Shown here piece after piece: positions 9,127 to 17,985 of a stretch of DNA of 64,000 nucleotides (positions within the stretch are counted from its first letter, which is position 1; each line of letters opens with the position of its first letter). Origin of the DNA: Cyclobacteriaceae bacterium (GTDB taxonomy: Bacteria; Bacteroidota; Bacteroidia; Cytophagales; Cyclobacteriaceae). The notes below the pieces were generated by a model. The model was given only the letters and a program-made list of their open reading frames with translations, had not been told where the DNA came from and ran no database searches. Location: positions 108,586-172,585 of the forward strand of contig BPHC01000007.1 of NCBI GenBank assembly GCA_026003355.1, written 5' to 3'. Position numbers and translations under genes: made by a program.

Positions 9127-9844
9127 AAAAAATTTTGGCAGACTTGAGGTGCTGCGCAGTATAACCACCTCGTTTGAATCAGGAAAAACCTATGCCCTTA
9201 TTGGTCCGAACGGCTCAGGCAAAACCACTTTTATAAAATGTATGCTGGGTATGGTGATCCCGGATTCCGGGTCCATTGCTGTGGGTGGTGAAGATATAAA
9301 TGGCAGCTGGAAATATCGCGAGAAAATCGGGTACATGCCCCAAATTGGCAGATATCCCGATAATATGCAGATAGGACAGCTTTTCGATATGATGCAAACC
9401 ATACGAAATGCATCACATCCTGTTGATGGTGAATTAATTGATGCTTTTGGATTGCGCGACTTGTTCGGTAAGCGCATGCATACCCTTTCCGGCGGTACAC
9501 GGCAAAAGGTAAGCGCTGCCCTTGCATTTTTGTTTAATCCCCCCATTCTTTTTCTGGATGAGCCCACTGCCGGACTTGATCCCGTTGCGGTTGAAGTCCT
9601 TAAGGATAAAATTCTGCATGAATGCAGAAAAGGCAAACTTATCGTCATTACCTCGCACATTATGAACGACCTGGACGAACTGGCTACCGAAGCCCTGATT
9701 ATGCAGGATGGCGTTTTGCGGTTTGACGGAACCATTGATGCCCTGAAGGAAATTACCGGTGAAAGTCGTCTGGGCAAGGCCATAGCCCGTTTCATGAACC
9801 GAACCCATACCGTTTCCGATACCATTATCCGGCAAAAGTTATGA
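9104..9844 (+). CDS. nosF: ABC transporter ATP-binding protein NosF
   Basis: ATPase of the NosDFY maturation transporter, which supplies a component (probably sulfur) for NosZ CuZ assembly. The 246-residue protein shows Walker A GPNGSGKTT (residues 34-42), a signature motif LSGGTRQK and Walker B ILFLDEPTAGLDP. The ATG lies inside the end of nosD (23-nt overlap) and the stop overlaps nosY (ATGA), so the three are translationally coupled. Confidence 0.94.
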   Translation: MITVHQLKKNFGRLEVLRSITTSFESGKTYALIGPNGSGKTTFIKCMLGMVIPDSGSIAVGGEDINGSWKYREKIGYMPQIGRYPDNMQIGQLFDMMQTIRNASHPVDGELIDAFGLRDLFGKRMHTLSGGTRQKVSAALAFLFNPPILFLDEPTAGLDPVAVEVLKDKILHECRKGKLIVITSHIMNDLDELATEALIMQDGVLRFDGTIDALKEITGESRLGKAIARFMNRTHTVSDTIIRQKL

Positions 9845-10608
9845 GCCGTATTATCCGATATGTGTTTTATGATATTCTGCGCACGCGCTTCGTAATTTTT
9901 TATACCCTGTTTCTTCTGGGTAGCACGTTTGCGCTTTTTCAACTCGATGCCGACCCCGGCAAGGTAATTCTCAGCATGATGAATGTCGTGCTCATGGTGG
10001 TTCCGCTGGTTAGTATTGTGTTTGCCTCCATACATTTTTATAATTCGTATGAGTTTATTGAATTAATGATTGCCCAGCCGGTTAACCGTAAATCGGTTTT
10101 TATGGGGCAGTATTTTGCAGTGGCTTCTTCGCTAAGTCTGGCGCTGCTTACCGGAGCCGGCCTGCCCATGCCTTTCTATGGCATTACCCCCGCCGGAATA
10201 GCCCTGTTGTACACGGGTATCCTCCTTACCTGGGTATTTGTTTCACTGGCCTTTCTGTCGGCCGTACTCACGCGCGATAAGGCCAAAGCCATAGGCGTTG
10301 CCCTTCTTTTCTGGTTTTATTTTTCACTGATATACGATGGACTTATTTTATGGGTAATGTATTCTTTTATGGATTACCCGCTCGAAAAGGTTACCCTGGC
10401 CCTTGTATCGCTTAATCCGGTTGATCTGGCACGCATAATATTGTTGCTTCAACTGGATATCTCTGCACTTATGGGCTACACGGGTGCTTTTTACAAGGCA
10501 TTCTTTGGTTCTTCTGCCGGCATATTGTTTTCGGCAGGCGTGCTGGTTTTGTGGGTTGTTTTACCCGTTTGGTTATCGCTCCGCATTTTTATGCGAAAGG
10601 ATTTATAG
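9841..10608 (+). CDS. nosY: ABC transporter permease NosY
   Basis: Membrane subunit of the NosFY transporter. The 255-residue protein has about six hydrophobic segments, starting with one at about residues 17-35, and matches the ABC-2 permease layout. It contains the NosY-like stretch HFYNSYEFIELMIAQPVNR, likely the coupling region to NosF. It overlaps nosF by 4 nt. It is the last gene of the nos run; a DUF2007 gene on the opposite strand follows after 50 nt. Confidence 0.92.
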   Translation: MSRIIRYVFYDILRTRFVIFYTLFLLGSTFALFQLDADPGKVILSMMNVVLMVVPLVSIVFASIHFYNSYEFIELMIAQPVNRKSVFMGQYFAVASSLSLALLTGAGLPMPFYGITPAGIALLYTGILLTWVFVSLAFLSAVLTRDKAKAIGVALLFWFYFSLIYDGLILWVMYSFMDYPLEKVTLALVSLNPVDLARIILLLQLDISALMGYTGAFYKAFFGSSAGILFSAGVLVLWVVLPVWLSLRIFMRKDL

Positions 10609-10658
10609 CTCTGATAAAACTACCTGGCGAATAACACCAGATTAATGTTTTGCTGTTG

Positions 10659-10886
10659 TTACAGAGGGCTCTCATCGTCCAGTACGGCCCGGGCCCGGTC
10701 AGCATCCTGTTTAAACACATGCAGCCGTACGCTAAGGCCCGGATTTTGAACAGGAAACAGGCCCGCCAGGCTTTCATTGGTTAAAAAGCAGGGTATGCCA
10801 TGTGCATCCAGTTTACTTTTGGCCAGGCTGGCTTCAATGTTGCCGGCAAAGGTCCGTAACACAATAATTTGGTCCTTTTCGTTCAT
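10659..10886 (-). CDS. DUF2007 family protein (putative signal-transducing)
   Basis: A small cytosolic protein of 75 residues: IIVLRTFAGNIEASLAKSKL, then GIPCFLTNES and a C-terminal VFKQDADRARAVL. This is the ferredoxin-like DUF2007 fold common in Bacteroidota; the name 'putative signal transducing protein' is not backed by a known function. The ATG at 10886 matches the usual family start (MNEKDQIIV); upstream in-frame codons do not resemble the family. Confidence 0.85.
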   Translation of the reverse strand: MNEKDQIIVLRTFAGNIEASLAKSKLDAHGIPCFLTNESLAGLFPVQNPGLSVRLHVFKQDADRARAVLDDESPL

Positions 10887-11018
10887 AATTGCTTTGTTGG
10901 CCAAACCGGCCTCAGGCAATTTCTGCAATCGTATTCTGATTTAAAAGGATAAAATTTCTTTACATCCTGTCGCTGCCGGCCGTATGTTTTTGTTTCTTTG
11001 AAAAGTTTATTCTGCGTT

Positions 11019-11273
11019 ATGAACTTTATTCAGATTATCGGCCTGCTGGCCGGCTTTTGCACTACCCTTGCTTTTGTGCCGCAGGTTATTAAAACCTGGC
11101 GCAGCCGGTCGGCACGCGATTTGTCGCTGGGTATGTTTTTGATTTTCACTTCGGGTGTAATCTTATGGCTGGTGTATGGTTTGCTGGTTGGCGATATTCC
11201 GGTTATTGCAGCTAACGTGGTTACCCTGTTGCTGGCCGGCTGGCTGCTGGTTATGAAGCTGCGTTGGGGTTAG
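11019..11273 (+). CDS. SemiSWEET-type sugar transporter
   Basis: An 84-residue membrane protein with three transmembrane helices and the PQ-loop motif FVPQVIKTWRSRSA after helix 1. SemiSWEETs dimerise to form a sugar uniporter. The start chosen is ATG 11019; a TTG at 10998 would give seven further residues. The 3' end overlaps the convergent TIGR00725 gene by 4 nt. Confidence 0.88.
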   Translation: MNFIQIIGLLAGFCTTLAFVPQVIKTWRSRSARDLSLGMFLIFTSGVILWLVYGLLVGDIPVIAANVVTLLLAGWLLVMKLRWG

Positions 11274-11782
11274 CTTACCGAAGCTGACCCTAGCTTAACA
11301 AAACCTTCAATCTGTGCTATGGCCTCTTCTGTGGTCATGGCAATCTGTATTTTGTAGCTGCCAATTTTTCTGAAGAACGACAGCGAAAGTTCATCGGGCC
11401 GGAACAGAATAATTTTTTTACCGGCTTTAATGGCCAGAGCCACTTCCGAAGCGGTGCCCGCCGCCATGCCCACCACAATTAGGATATGGCTGCTCAGCAC
11501 GTTTATCTGGTTGCGGGCGCTGCCCATGCCGGTTATAATCTTTATCTGGGCATGCCGCGATGATCCGCCTGCCGATTCGGCGGGCAATATGCCTATGGTT
11601 AGCCCGTTGTTGTCGGCCGCGCCTTTCAGGGCGGCATCCATTACGCCAAATTCACGTCCGCCGGTAAGCACAACCCAGCCTTTGCGGGCTATGGCAGCCC
11701 CCAGGTTATAAGCCCACTCGTTTTCATCGGGTGTGGCGTTTTCGCCCGGCCCCATAATGCCTACCATGATGCGCCTTTCCAT
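11270..11782 (-). CDS. TIGR00725 family protein (SLOG/LOG-like Rossmann fold)
   Basis: A 170-residue protein resembling the lysine-decarboxylase-like LOG superfamily: start VGIMGPGE, then VVLTGGREFGVMDAALKGA, and VGMAAGTASEVALAIKAGKK. The GGREFGVM and GTASE motifs match the nucleotide-binding loops of the SLOG fold. Other SLOG members bind nucleotides or are cytokinin-activating phosphohydrolases; here the substrate is unknown. It lies downstream of a cation transporter on the same strand, about 50 nt apart. Confidence 0.82.
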   Translation of the reverse strand: MERRIMVGIMGPGENATPDENEWAYNLGAAIARKGWVVLTGGREFGVMDAALKGAADNNGLTIGILPAESAGGSSRHAQIKIITGMGSARNQINVLSSHILIVVGMAAGTASEVALAIKAGKKIILFRPDELSLSFFRKIGSYKIQIAMTTEEAIAQIEGFVKLGSASVS

Positions 11783-11830
11783 GCACTAAAGGTAAACAGT
11801 GCGGTGTTTCCAACAAGCGTTAGGGTGGTG

Positions 11831-12475
11831 TTAGTTACGGCAGCAATCATACCGCCCCGAAGAGGCCTTTGCAAAGCATTCCCTTCCTTCTTTAAATGAA
11901 AACCAGGCCAGGCCAAGCGAACCGGCGGCATCCAGGTAAGGCAGGCTGGTTAGCTCATACATGCCACTGGCGGCCAGCAATACCACCGACATATAAATGC
12001 ACACGCGGGTACAGTTAGCATCGGCCAGCATGGCTTCGCTGTTCAGTTTGCGGCCCACCTTTTGTTTGGCCCGCATAAGCAACAGCATAACGGCTATGCT
12101 CAAAGCCGATATAATAATACCCCAGAAGGTTGACTGAGGCTTTTGGTTGGTTGCAACTACCAGTATAGATCCGGCAATAAGGCCCGCTACCAGCAGGTAA
12201 AAGGCCGAGCCGGTAATTTTCAGTGCCGTTCGCTCGAAATTATCCGGGTGTACTTCAGGTGCATTTCGTATGCGCCAAATCATGTGCATAATGCCAATGC
12301 CCGATAGCATTTCAATAAAACTATCTATGCCAAATCCAAAAAGGGTCAGCGTTTCGTCTTCAAAACCAAACCACACAGCCAGCAGCCCTTCGGCCAGGTT
12401 GTAGAATACCGTGAACAGGGCCAGCAGCAGTGCTGTGGTATAAAGCTTTGCATATTCTGAAGAGAGCGTATTCAC
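11831..12475 (-). CDS. Cation-diffusion-facilitator-like transporter
   Basis: A 214-residue membrane protein with five or six helices. The stretch FGIDSFIEMLSG resembles the metal-binding helix of CDF transporters, and DANCTRVCIY the second conserved Asp helix. It lacks the long cytosolic C-terminal domain of full CDF proteins and ends in a Cys-containing tail (ending RYDCCRN) that could bind metal. A role in heavy-metal or zinc/iron efflux is the family inference; the metal is not predictable. Confidence 0.78.
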   Translation of the reverse strand: MNTLSSEYAKLYTTALLLALFTVFYNLAEGLLAVWFGFEDETLTLFGFGIDSFIEMLSGIGIMHMIWRIRNAPEVHPDNFERTALKITGSAFYLLVAGLIAGSILVVATNQKPQSTFWGIIISALSIAVMLLLMRAKQKVGRKLNSEAMLADANCTRVCIYMSVVLLAASGMYELTSLPYLDAAGSLGLAWFSFKEGRECFAKASSGRYDCCRN

Positions 12476-12558
12476 CTGGCAAAGCTAACGTTAAATTTTT
12501 TGATGGGTTACAAAAGGCAGTAAAGAGTAACGCCTCCGGCTGGCGCAAACCGGTAATT

Positions 12559-12921
12559 TCAGGTTCGGTTAATGTGTAACGTTATGCTTGCGCGCCTGCA
12601 CTTGCCCCCGATGGGGGGATTGATTTTGGATATTTTCAGATAAACGCAGGTAACACCCGGTAGCTCGCTGAAAACAGATTGCACAATATCGGCAGCTACT
12701 TTTTCAAGCAGGTGCGAGGGTTTTTCCATCTGGTGTTTTACTATCCGGAAAAGGGTTTCGTAGTTTACCGCATCGGCCAGTATGTCGCTTTGTGCGGCCC
12801 TTGTCATATCGGTATCTACCGCAATATCTACCTCAAACCAGTTGCCCGACTGGCGTTCGTGCGGATAAACGCCATGAAAGGCATGGAACTCAAGTCCTTC
12901 CAGAGAAATACGACCGGTCAT
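12559..12921 (-). CDS. folB: Dihydroneopterin aldolase
   Basis: Folate pathway enzyme that cleaves 7,8-dihydroneopterin to 6-hydroxymethyl-dihydropterin and glycolaldehyde. At 120 residues it has the normal length of the family, with ISLEGLEFHAFHGVYPHER at the N terminus, the pterin-binding VNYETLFRIV region and KINPPIGGKC near the end. It overlaps the upstream DivIVA gene by 4 nt, implying co-transcription. Confidence 0.93.
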   Translation of the reverse strand: MTGRISLEGLEFHAFHGVYPHERQSGNWFEVDIAVDTDMTRAAQSDILADAVNYETLFRIVKHQMEKPSHLLEKVAADIVQSVFSELPGVTCVYLKISKINPPIGGKCRRASITLHINRT

Positions 12922-13646
12922 CCTATTTCATCAAAGAATGAAGTAAGTGCTGGCTGGACTTTGGGCAGGGGAGGGGTTTCGGTTTTGGAAAAGTTGCCGG
13001 CAATCTGTTCTGCTGAATTTTCGGGTTTGTTGGCCGGCAGTGCTTCTTCTTTCTTTTCGGCTTCCGGCTTTGCCGATGGTTGATCAGTCAGGGTTGCTTT
13101 TTTGATATGGCCTTCTGCATCGAAATCGGGGTGGGCCAGGCGAAGCCTTTCGGTGCGTTCCAGGGTATCTTCGGCCATGCGTTTCAGTTCCAGCAACAGG
13201 TTTTCGCGTGCATCCTGCAGTTTACGGTAATTTTCGGCCAGGGCTTTGAGCCTTATCTCCATTTCGGCCAGCAGCTGGCGGGAGCGAAGTTCGGCCGCAT
13301 CGGTTATTTGCCGGGCCTGTTCGTGTGCTTCGTTCAGCAGGGCTTCGGACTGCAGCCGTGCTTCGCGCACCAGCAGATCGGCTTGTTGTCTGGATTGTTC
13401 AATGAGGCTGGTGCCGGTATCTTCGGCAGTCTTCAGGGTTTTGAACAACGAACTTTCTACTTCGCGCATTCTGGAAACTTCCTTTTCTGCTGCTTCCAGG
13501 CGCAGTTTAAGTTCGCGGCTTTCATCCTGCAGCCGTTCCCATTCCTGCGAAAGGGTAAGCAGAAAGGCGTTTACTTCATCTTTGTCGTATCCGCGGAAGT
13601 TCTTTTCGAACGTGCGCTGGCGGATTTCAAGCGGTGTGATTTTCAT
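12918..13646 (-). CDS. DivIVA-domain coiled-coil protein
   Basis: A 242-residue protein. The N terminus (TPLEIRQRTFEKNFRGYDKD) is the DivIVA/GpsB membrane-targeting domain, followed by a continuous coiled coil to about residue 165 and a Lys/Glu/Pro-rich tail. DivIVA proteins mark negatively curved membrane (poles, septa) in Gram-positives; in Bacteroidota the homologues are common but poorly studied. The stop codon overlaps the folB start. Confidence 0.88.
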   Translation of the reverse strand: MKITPLEIRQRTFEKNFRGYDKDEVNAFLLTLSQEWERLQDESRELKLRLEAAEKEVSRMREVESSLFKTLKTAEDTGTSLIEQSRQQADLLVREARLQSEALLNEAHEQARQITDAAELRSRQLLAEMEIRLKALAENYRKLQDARENLLLELKRMAEDTLERTERLRLAHPDFDAEGHIKKATLTDQPSAKPEAEKKEEALPANKPENSAEQIAGNFSKTETPPLPKVQPALTSFFDEIG

Positions 13647-13692
13647 AACACAGGGGTTAAGTTAAAAAATATTAAGCGGTGGAAAAAAATAG

Positions 13693-14613
13693 TCACGCAC
13701 CGGGGTTCACTTCAATCTTCCATACCGAAAGTGTCCGGTCATCGCTTGCGCTTATCAGGCAGTTGGGGTTGTTTAACCAAAGTAACCGGTTAACCGAGTT
13801 ACCGTGGCCCCCATGCCGTGCCCGGTCAATTACTTTCAGCAGGGTAAGCGTGGGCAACTCCCACACTTTAATCGTTTTATCCAGGCTACAAGTTACAAAA
13901 TGTTTTTTATCGGGGCTAAATTCCACATGATTTATGGCATACATGTGGGCTGTAACCTCGCCTGCACAGGTGTATTGGCTCTTTACCTCCCATGCTTTAA
14001 GGCGGGCATCGCGGCCGGCGCTGAGCAGGTAGGCCTGCGAGGGGGTGTAACGAACCGTAAACACCGATAGCCCGTGGGCAGCAAACTGGTGTTTGAGCTG
14101 CAGGGTTTCCAGGTTAAATATGCGGATAAACCCGTCGCTGTATCCGGCAGCAAGCTCGCCTGTTGCGGTGTTAATGCTCAGGCAACGCAGGCTTTTGTCT
14201 GATAGTTTTATTTGCTTCTTTACAGTAAGAGACGGCAGATGAATGGCTGTAAGAACTCCGTCGCTGCTTCCGGCAAACAGCGTTTCGCCATGCGACTGAA
14301 GATCGAAAATGGCAGCTGTGGTAAAGGCCAGCGAGCCGGCCTTGCGTTTGTTCTGCCAGTCGATAACCTGAATGCCTTCAAAATTATGACCTATTACCAG
14401 CAGTTGTCCGGGTTGCCAGTGGTGTAAAGCATAGATCGGGGCAGGTATATTGGCCAGCATTGTTCCTTCGTGAGGATGGTTAACATCCCACAGGGCGGTT
14501 ATGCCGTCTCCGCCGGCGCTGAAAAACATACCCTCGGGTCCCGCTGCAGCCAGGGCATAGATGCTGCTCCGGTGGCCGGTAAGGTTGTGCAGGCGCTGAA
14601 TGCTAACCTTCAT
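13693..14613 (-). CDS. WD40-repeat protein
   Basis: A 306-residue beta-propeller with no signal peptide, so probably cytosolic. Recognisable repeats end in DGITALWDV, DGFIRIFNLE, DARLKAWEV, DKTIKVWEL and DRTLSVWKI, giving six or seven blades. Such proteins are scaffolds; no catalytic residues are visible. I start at ATG 14613; another ATG lies three codons upstream. It is divergent from the phosphopantetheinyl transferase gene, with a 54-nt gap. Confidence 0.88.
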   Translation of the reverse strand: MKVSIQRLHNLTGHRSSIYALAAAGPEGMFFSAGGDGITALWDVNHPHEGTMLANIPAPIYALHHWQPGQLLVIGHNFEGIQVIDWQNKRKAGSLAFTTAAIFDLQSHGETLFAGSSDGVLTAIHLPSLTVKKQIKLSDKSLRCLSINTATGELAAGYSDGFIRIFNLETLQLKHQFAAHGLSVFTVRYTPSQAYLLSAGRDARLKAWEVKSQYTCAGEVTAHMYAINHVEFSPDKKHFVTCSLDKTIKVWELPTLTLLKVIDRARHGGHGNSVNRLLWLNNPNCLISASDDRTLSVWKIEVNPGA

Positions 14614-14667
14614 GCAGGGCAATAACTAAATTTTTTGCAACTTGTGCGGGTAAAGATCACCAAGTGT

Positions 14668-15294
14668 ATGGCAATTATCCAAAAAGAGACCGGAACAGGC
14701 CGGGCCATGGGGGTATGGAAAATTGAAGAGCCGGAAGAAGATCTGCTGGCCAGGGCTGTAGGCCTGGAAGGCATTCCGGAAAAACTAAGGCATCCGAACC
14801 GCAGGCTGGAATTTGTGGCAGGCAGGGTGCTGGTGGGAGAGCTGATGCACGAACTGGGGCAGGCGTTTGAGGGCGTAACTTCAAACGAACACGGTAAACC
14901 CATGCTGGTAAACAGCAGCTGCCAGGTGTCTATAACGCATTCTTTTCCGTATGTTGCTGCACTGGTTGATGTACACAAGGCCGCGGGTATCGACCTGGAG
15001 CAGGTTAACTTCAGGTTACTGAAAATGGCGCCGCGGGTTTTTCATATTACCGAGCTGCGCGATGCGGGCCGCCACCCTGTAAAACATACGCTTATATGGA
15101 GCGGCAAGGAAACGCTCATGAAAATATATGGCAAACGCGATGTGGTGTTTTCCGAACACCTGCGTATTGACCCGTTCCGTATTAACAGGGAAGGAGGAGA
15201 GATGATGGGCCATATATTGGTTGAAGGTGCCGAAACAGATATACCCCTGGCTTACCGGCTGTTTGACGATTACGTACTGGTATTTACGAGATAA
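14668..15294 (+). CDS. 4'-phosphopantetheinyl transferase superfamily protein
   Basis: Transfers phosphopantetheine from CoA to a carrier protein. The 208-residue protein has the Mg-binding GIDLEQ motif and the catalytic WSGKETLMKIYGK motif, in the right order and spacing for the Sfp/AcpT families. At this length it is Sfp-like rather than AcpS-like, but which carrier it modifies is not evident. The following redoxin gene starts at the last base of its stop codon (TAATG), so the two are coupled. Confidence 0.87.
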   Translation: MAIIQKETGTGRAMGVWKIEEPEEDLLARAVGLEGIPEKLRHPNRRLEFVAGRVLVGELMHELGQAFEGVTSNEHGKPMLVNSSCQVSITHSFPYVAALVDVHKAAGIDLEQVNFRLLKMAPRVFHITELRDAGRHPVKHTLIWSGKETLMKIYGKRDVVFSEHLRIDPFRINREGGEMMGHILVEGAETDIPLAYRLFDDYVLVFTR

Positions 15295-15854
15295 TGTTAA
15301 AGTGGACTTTTGTTGTTTTTTGGTTTACTGTTGCAGCTCTGCCTGCTCAAACGGTTGCCGGTTTAAAACTGAACGATGTACGGACAGACAGGGCTGTTTC
15401 GTTTGCTGATTACTCAGGCTATAAGGTTCTGGTTATGGTTTTTACCACCAACGATTGCCCGTTTGACGAGCGGTACCGCGAACGTCTTTTTCAACTTGCA
15501 AGGCAATATGAAGGCAGGGTTCCGTTTTTGTTTATTAACAGCTCTTCCGATCCGGAAGAAACGCCGGCGGCCATGAAAGCCCTGCATTCGGAAATTGTTT
15601 TTCCCGCGCCCTATCTGGAAGACAAGGAGCAGGCTGCGATGAAAATTTTTAATGTCCGGAAAAGTCCTGAGTGCCTGGTAGTGCGGCCTGAAGGCCAAAG
15701 CTTCGCAGTACTTTACCGCGGCGCCATTGACGATAACCCGCAATCGGAAGCCGATGTACGCGAGGCCTACCTGGCCAATGCCATAGAAAAAGTACTGGCC
15801 GGCCAGCCTGTTGAGGTGTCCGAACATCGCCCGCCTGGTTGCAGCATCCGGTAG
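15294..15854 (+). CDS. Secreted redoxin/thioredoxin-like protein
   Basis: A 186-residue protein with an N-terminal signal peptide (cleavage near ALPAQ) and a thioredoxin fold. TTNDCPFDERY matches the CPF peroxidatic-type motif of the peroxiredoxin-like 1 group, and the end RPPGCSIR is also characteristic of it. It is probably periplasmic. Substrate unknown. Translationally coupled to the upstream transferase. Confidence 0.82.
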   Translation: MLKWTFVVFWFTVAALPAQTVAGLKLNDVRTDRAVSFADYSGYKVLVMVFTTNDCPFDERYRERLFQLARQYEGRVPFLFINSSSDPEETPAAMKALHSEIVFPAPYLEDKEQAAMKIFNVRKSPECLVVRPEGQSFAVLYRGAIDDNPQSEADVREAYLANAIEKVLAGQPVEVSEHRPPGCSIR

Positions 15855-15860
15855 GCTAAC

Positions 15861-15904
15861 GTGTACAGTGGCCGGATAATGATTTTTTTAATCCGGTTTT
15901 ACAC
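15861..15904 (+). terminator. Candidate terminator after the transferase-redoxin pair
   Basis: Inner stem CCGGAT (15872-15877) with ATCCGG (15891-15896), followed by TTTT. An outer pairing GTGTA (15861-15865) with TACAC (15900-15904) is also possible. The loop is AT-rich. It lies just past the redoxin stop, but the stem is short. Confidence 0.35.
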
Positions 15905-15955
15905 CACAGGCAGTTGCCTGAAGGGCACACGTGAGGATTATTGCCGGGCAGTTTC

Positions 15956-16831
15956 CTATTCGGAAAATGAATGAAGCGTTTTGGATATGGAAAACGCTAT
16001 TGTGCCGCCTACGTACAAGCCGTCAAGCATCCGGTAACCGGCTTCAATTTCAGTGGTAAATCGCTGGCTGTATTGTTTGCGGTTTTTCCTGCCGCTTACT
16101 ACGGGTAAGCTTTGCCATATCACCCGTGCCCCTATGGGCAACAAAGCCTTGGCATTTTCGGGTACATTATTTACTGGCGTTAACAGCACATCTACCATAA
16201 ACCGGTTGTGGTAGCCCCGGCCTCTTTCGCCAAATTTATCGGTTTGCACAAGCAGTTTGGCAGAACTGCCAAAGCATATTCCTCCGTAAAGTCCAAGCAG
16301 GTGGTAGTTACCGCTAAGATCTTCTCCCTCCTGATTATCAATGGTGTACAGGTTGCGCTTGTAGTACAGCCCTCCTCGTACCGATGTGTATCTCCATTTG
16401 CTTGAGTTTACATTTATAAAGGTAACACGGCTGGATTTGTGCAGGTAGCTTTCCTCGTATTTTAAATAAACAATGTTATTACCCGATGATACATGTTGTT
16501 TTAAAATGTAGTTGCCCCCCAGTTGTATGTTTAAATTACTGGCCAGATTGCCGTAACTTCCTAAGGATTTGCCCAGCGTTAAGTAACCATAGCGTATGGA
16601 GTAATCGGCTCCCAGCTTCGATTTGTACATCAGGTGTCCCCAAACACCCAGGTTAATGCTGGTTCCGTCGAAGTTGTTAAAGCCTGCATCTAAGTGCAGA
16701 AAATCGATATTGCACGAAAAGTTGTTAATGTTTTTCGGATCATCTTCCGTTACCTGAAATTTTATTTCCTCCTGTGCAAAATTTATTCGGGCAGCTACAA
16801 GCAGGGCGAAAAAAATCAGTTTTGTTTTCAT
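15956..16831 (-). CDS. Secreted protein, probably an outer-membrane beta-barrel, unknown function
   Basis: A 291-residue protein with a signal peptide (cleavage near INFAQ) and alternating hydrophobic, Tyr/Gly-rich strands (for example NLNIQLGGNYILKQ and LLGLYGGICFG) that read like a small outer-membrane barrel. I do not recognise a named family. A hairpin and 130 nt separate it from the secreted protein upstream on the same strand. Confidence 0.7.
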   Translation of the reverse strand: MKTKLIFFALLVAARINFAQEEIKFQVTEDDPKNINNFSCNIDFLHLDAGFNNFDGTSINLGVWGHLMYKSKLGADYSIRYGYLTLGKSLGSYGNLASNLNIQLGGNYILKQHVSSGNNIVYLKYEESYLHKSSRVTFINVNSSKWRYTSVRGGLYYKRNLYTIDNQEGEDLSGNYHLLGLYGGICFGSSAKLLVQTDKFGERGRGYHNRFMVDVLLTPVNNVPENAKALLPIGARVIWQSLPVVSGRKNRKQYSQRFTTEIEAGYRMLDGLYVGGTIAFSISKTLHSFSE

Positions 16832-16866
16832 GATGACTTTGTGTTAAACAAGTGGTTTGGGTTAAT

Positions 16867-16890
16867 GTTCCTGCCCATACGGGCAGGAAC
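16867..16890. repeat. 10-bp inverted repeat (hairpin)
   Basis: GTTCCTGCCC (16867-16876), loop ATAC, GGGCAGGAAC (16881-16890). It lies between two secreted-protein genes on the minus strand and lacks a T-run on either side. It resembles the nosZ hairpin in layout (GC-rich arms, 4-nt loop). Confidence 0.65.
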
Positions 16891-16961
16891 GACGGGTGAT
16901 TTTGGCAGCTTAATTTCTTTACCGGATGTTAAAGATGTAAGAATAAAAACAGGATATCCTG

Positions 16962-17960
16962 CTATCGCAATGCATTGCTGTAAAAAATCTTCAGGGCTTC
17001 GTCCATGAATTCCGATGCAACCCTTAGGGTTTCCTGTTTGTAAAGCGTGTTGTCGCACTCGGCATGGTGCGAAACTTTTACCTGTTGCTCTTCCTTCCAA
17101 AACAGGCGGGAGTACTCCGGCCGGTAATCCGTCATGGCTGCATTAAACTCTTTGAACTTTTTGTCTTTGAATACCGGCGTTTCAATATCGAACGAATCGC
17201 CTTTTAGCTTAACAAGCAGAATGGCATCTTTGCCCATGCCTTCGCTGCTCACAAATTTTAGTTGTGTGGGTGCACCCAGCGGAATAGCTCCATCCTGGCC
17301 ATACGCAGCGCCAAGCTCGAAATCGATTTTGGCTTTTACCGATGAAAAACCGGCCAGGTTAGATGAGGCGGTCTTCATATCCACAAAAGGAAAGGCAAAG
17401 GTTACATCAATGATAATGGCACCGTCCAGATCGCGCGAAATTTTGGTGCTCTTGTCGAGAAACGCTCCTTTTTCCCGTCCTTCTTTGGTTTCTTTTTTTA
17501 CAAAATAGCTGTAACCGGTTGGTGTGGCACTTACGTAGCCTGGTATCTGGGCATAGCTCACTTCGCCACCTTCTTTGCGAATCCAGTCTTTGTATTGTTC
17601 TGATTTTGCGGCATCATCGGTTGTGAGGATTTCAAAGCCTTTTTCTTTGAGGGCATCTGTAAATTTTTTGTAAAGCGCATTGGTAACTTCAATAAAATCG
17701 GGTGAATCTGCACCTTTAAGCCCTACTACCATCGAGGTTTTGGTGTTGTTTTTAAATGATCCTCCGATGGAGGAAGCTTCGGCCGATGCCAGTACTTGGA
17801 AATAGGTGCGAAAACTGGCGATATAAACCTTGCGGGGAGCTTTGCGTAAGTTTTTTTCGCCATAACCACCATTATTGGTTACATTATCGGCTGTAAGCGT
17901 TTGGGCTAGTGCTGCTGTGGCACACCAGGCCAGGCACACAAGGGTAAGCAAATTTTTCAT
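16962..17960 (-). CDS. Secreted protein of unknown function next to a two-component system
   Basis: A 332-residue protein with a signal peptide (cleavage at ALAQ-T). The mature part starts with a conserved-looking stretch (KAPRKVYIASFRTYFQVL) and includes predicted beta strands such as DAILLVKLKGDSFDIETPVF. No known domain is recognised. A -7 box (17986-17993) and a palindrome (18042-18055) lie upstream, and the response-regulator gene ends 101 nt from its start, so it may be a target of that system. Confidence 0.72.
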   Translation of the reverse strand: MKNLLTLVCLAWCATAALAQTLTADNVTNNGGYGEKNLRKAPRKVYIASFRTYFQVLASAEASSIGGSFKNNTKTSMVVGLKGADSPDFIEVTNALYKKFTDALKEKGFEILTTDDAAKSEQYKDWIRKEGGEVSYAQIPGYVSATPTGYSYFVKKETKEGREKGAFLDKSTKISRDLDGAIIIDVTFAFPFVDMKTASSNLAGFSSVKAKIDFELGAAYGQDGAIPLGAPTQLKFVSSEGMGKDAILLVKLKGDSFDIETPVFKDKKFKEFNAAMTDYRPEYSRLFWKEEQQVKVSHHAECDNTLYKQETLRVASEFMDEALKIFYSNALR

Positions 17961-17985
17961 GGTTGTTCCGGTTTATTTTGCTGCT

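Noticed and set aside
9190..10035. Minus-strand open frame of about 281 codons opposite nosF/nosY
   Set aside because: It is antisense to two conserved genes, Ser/Arg-rich, and shows no family features.
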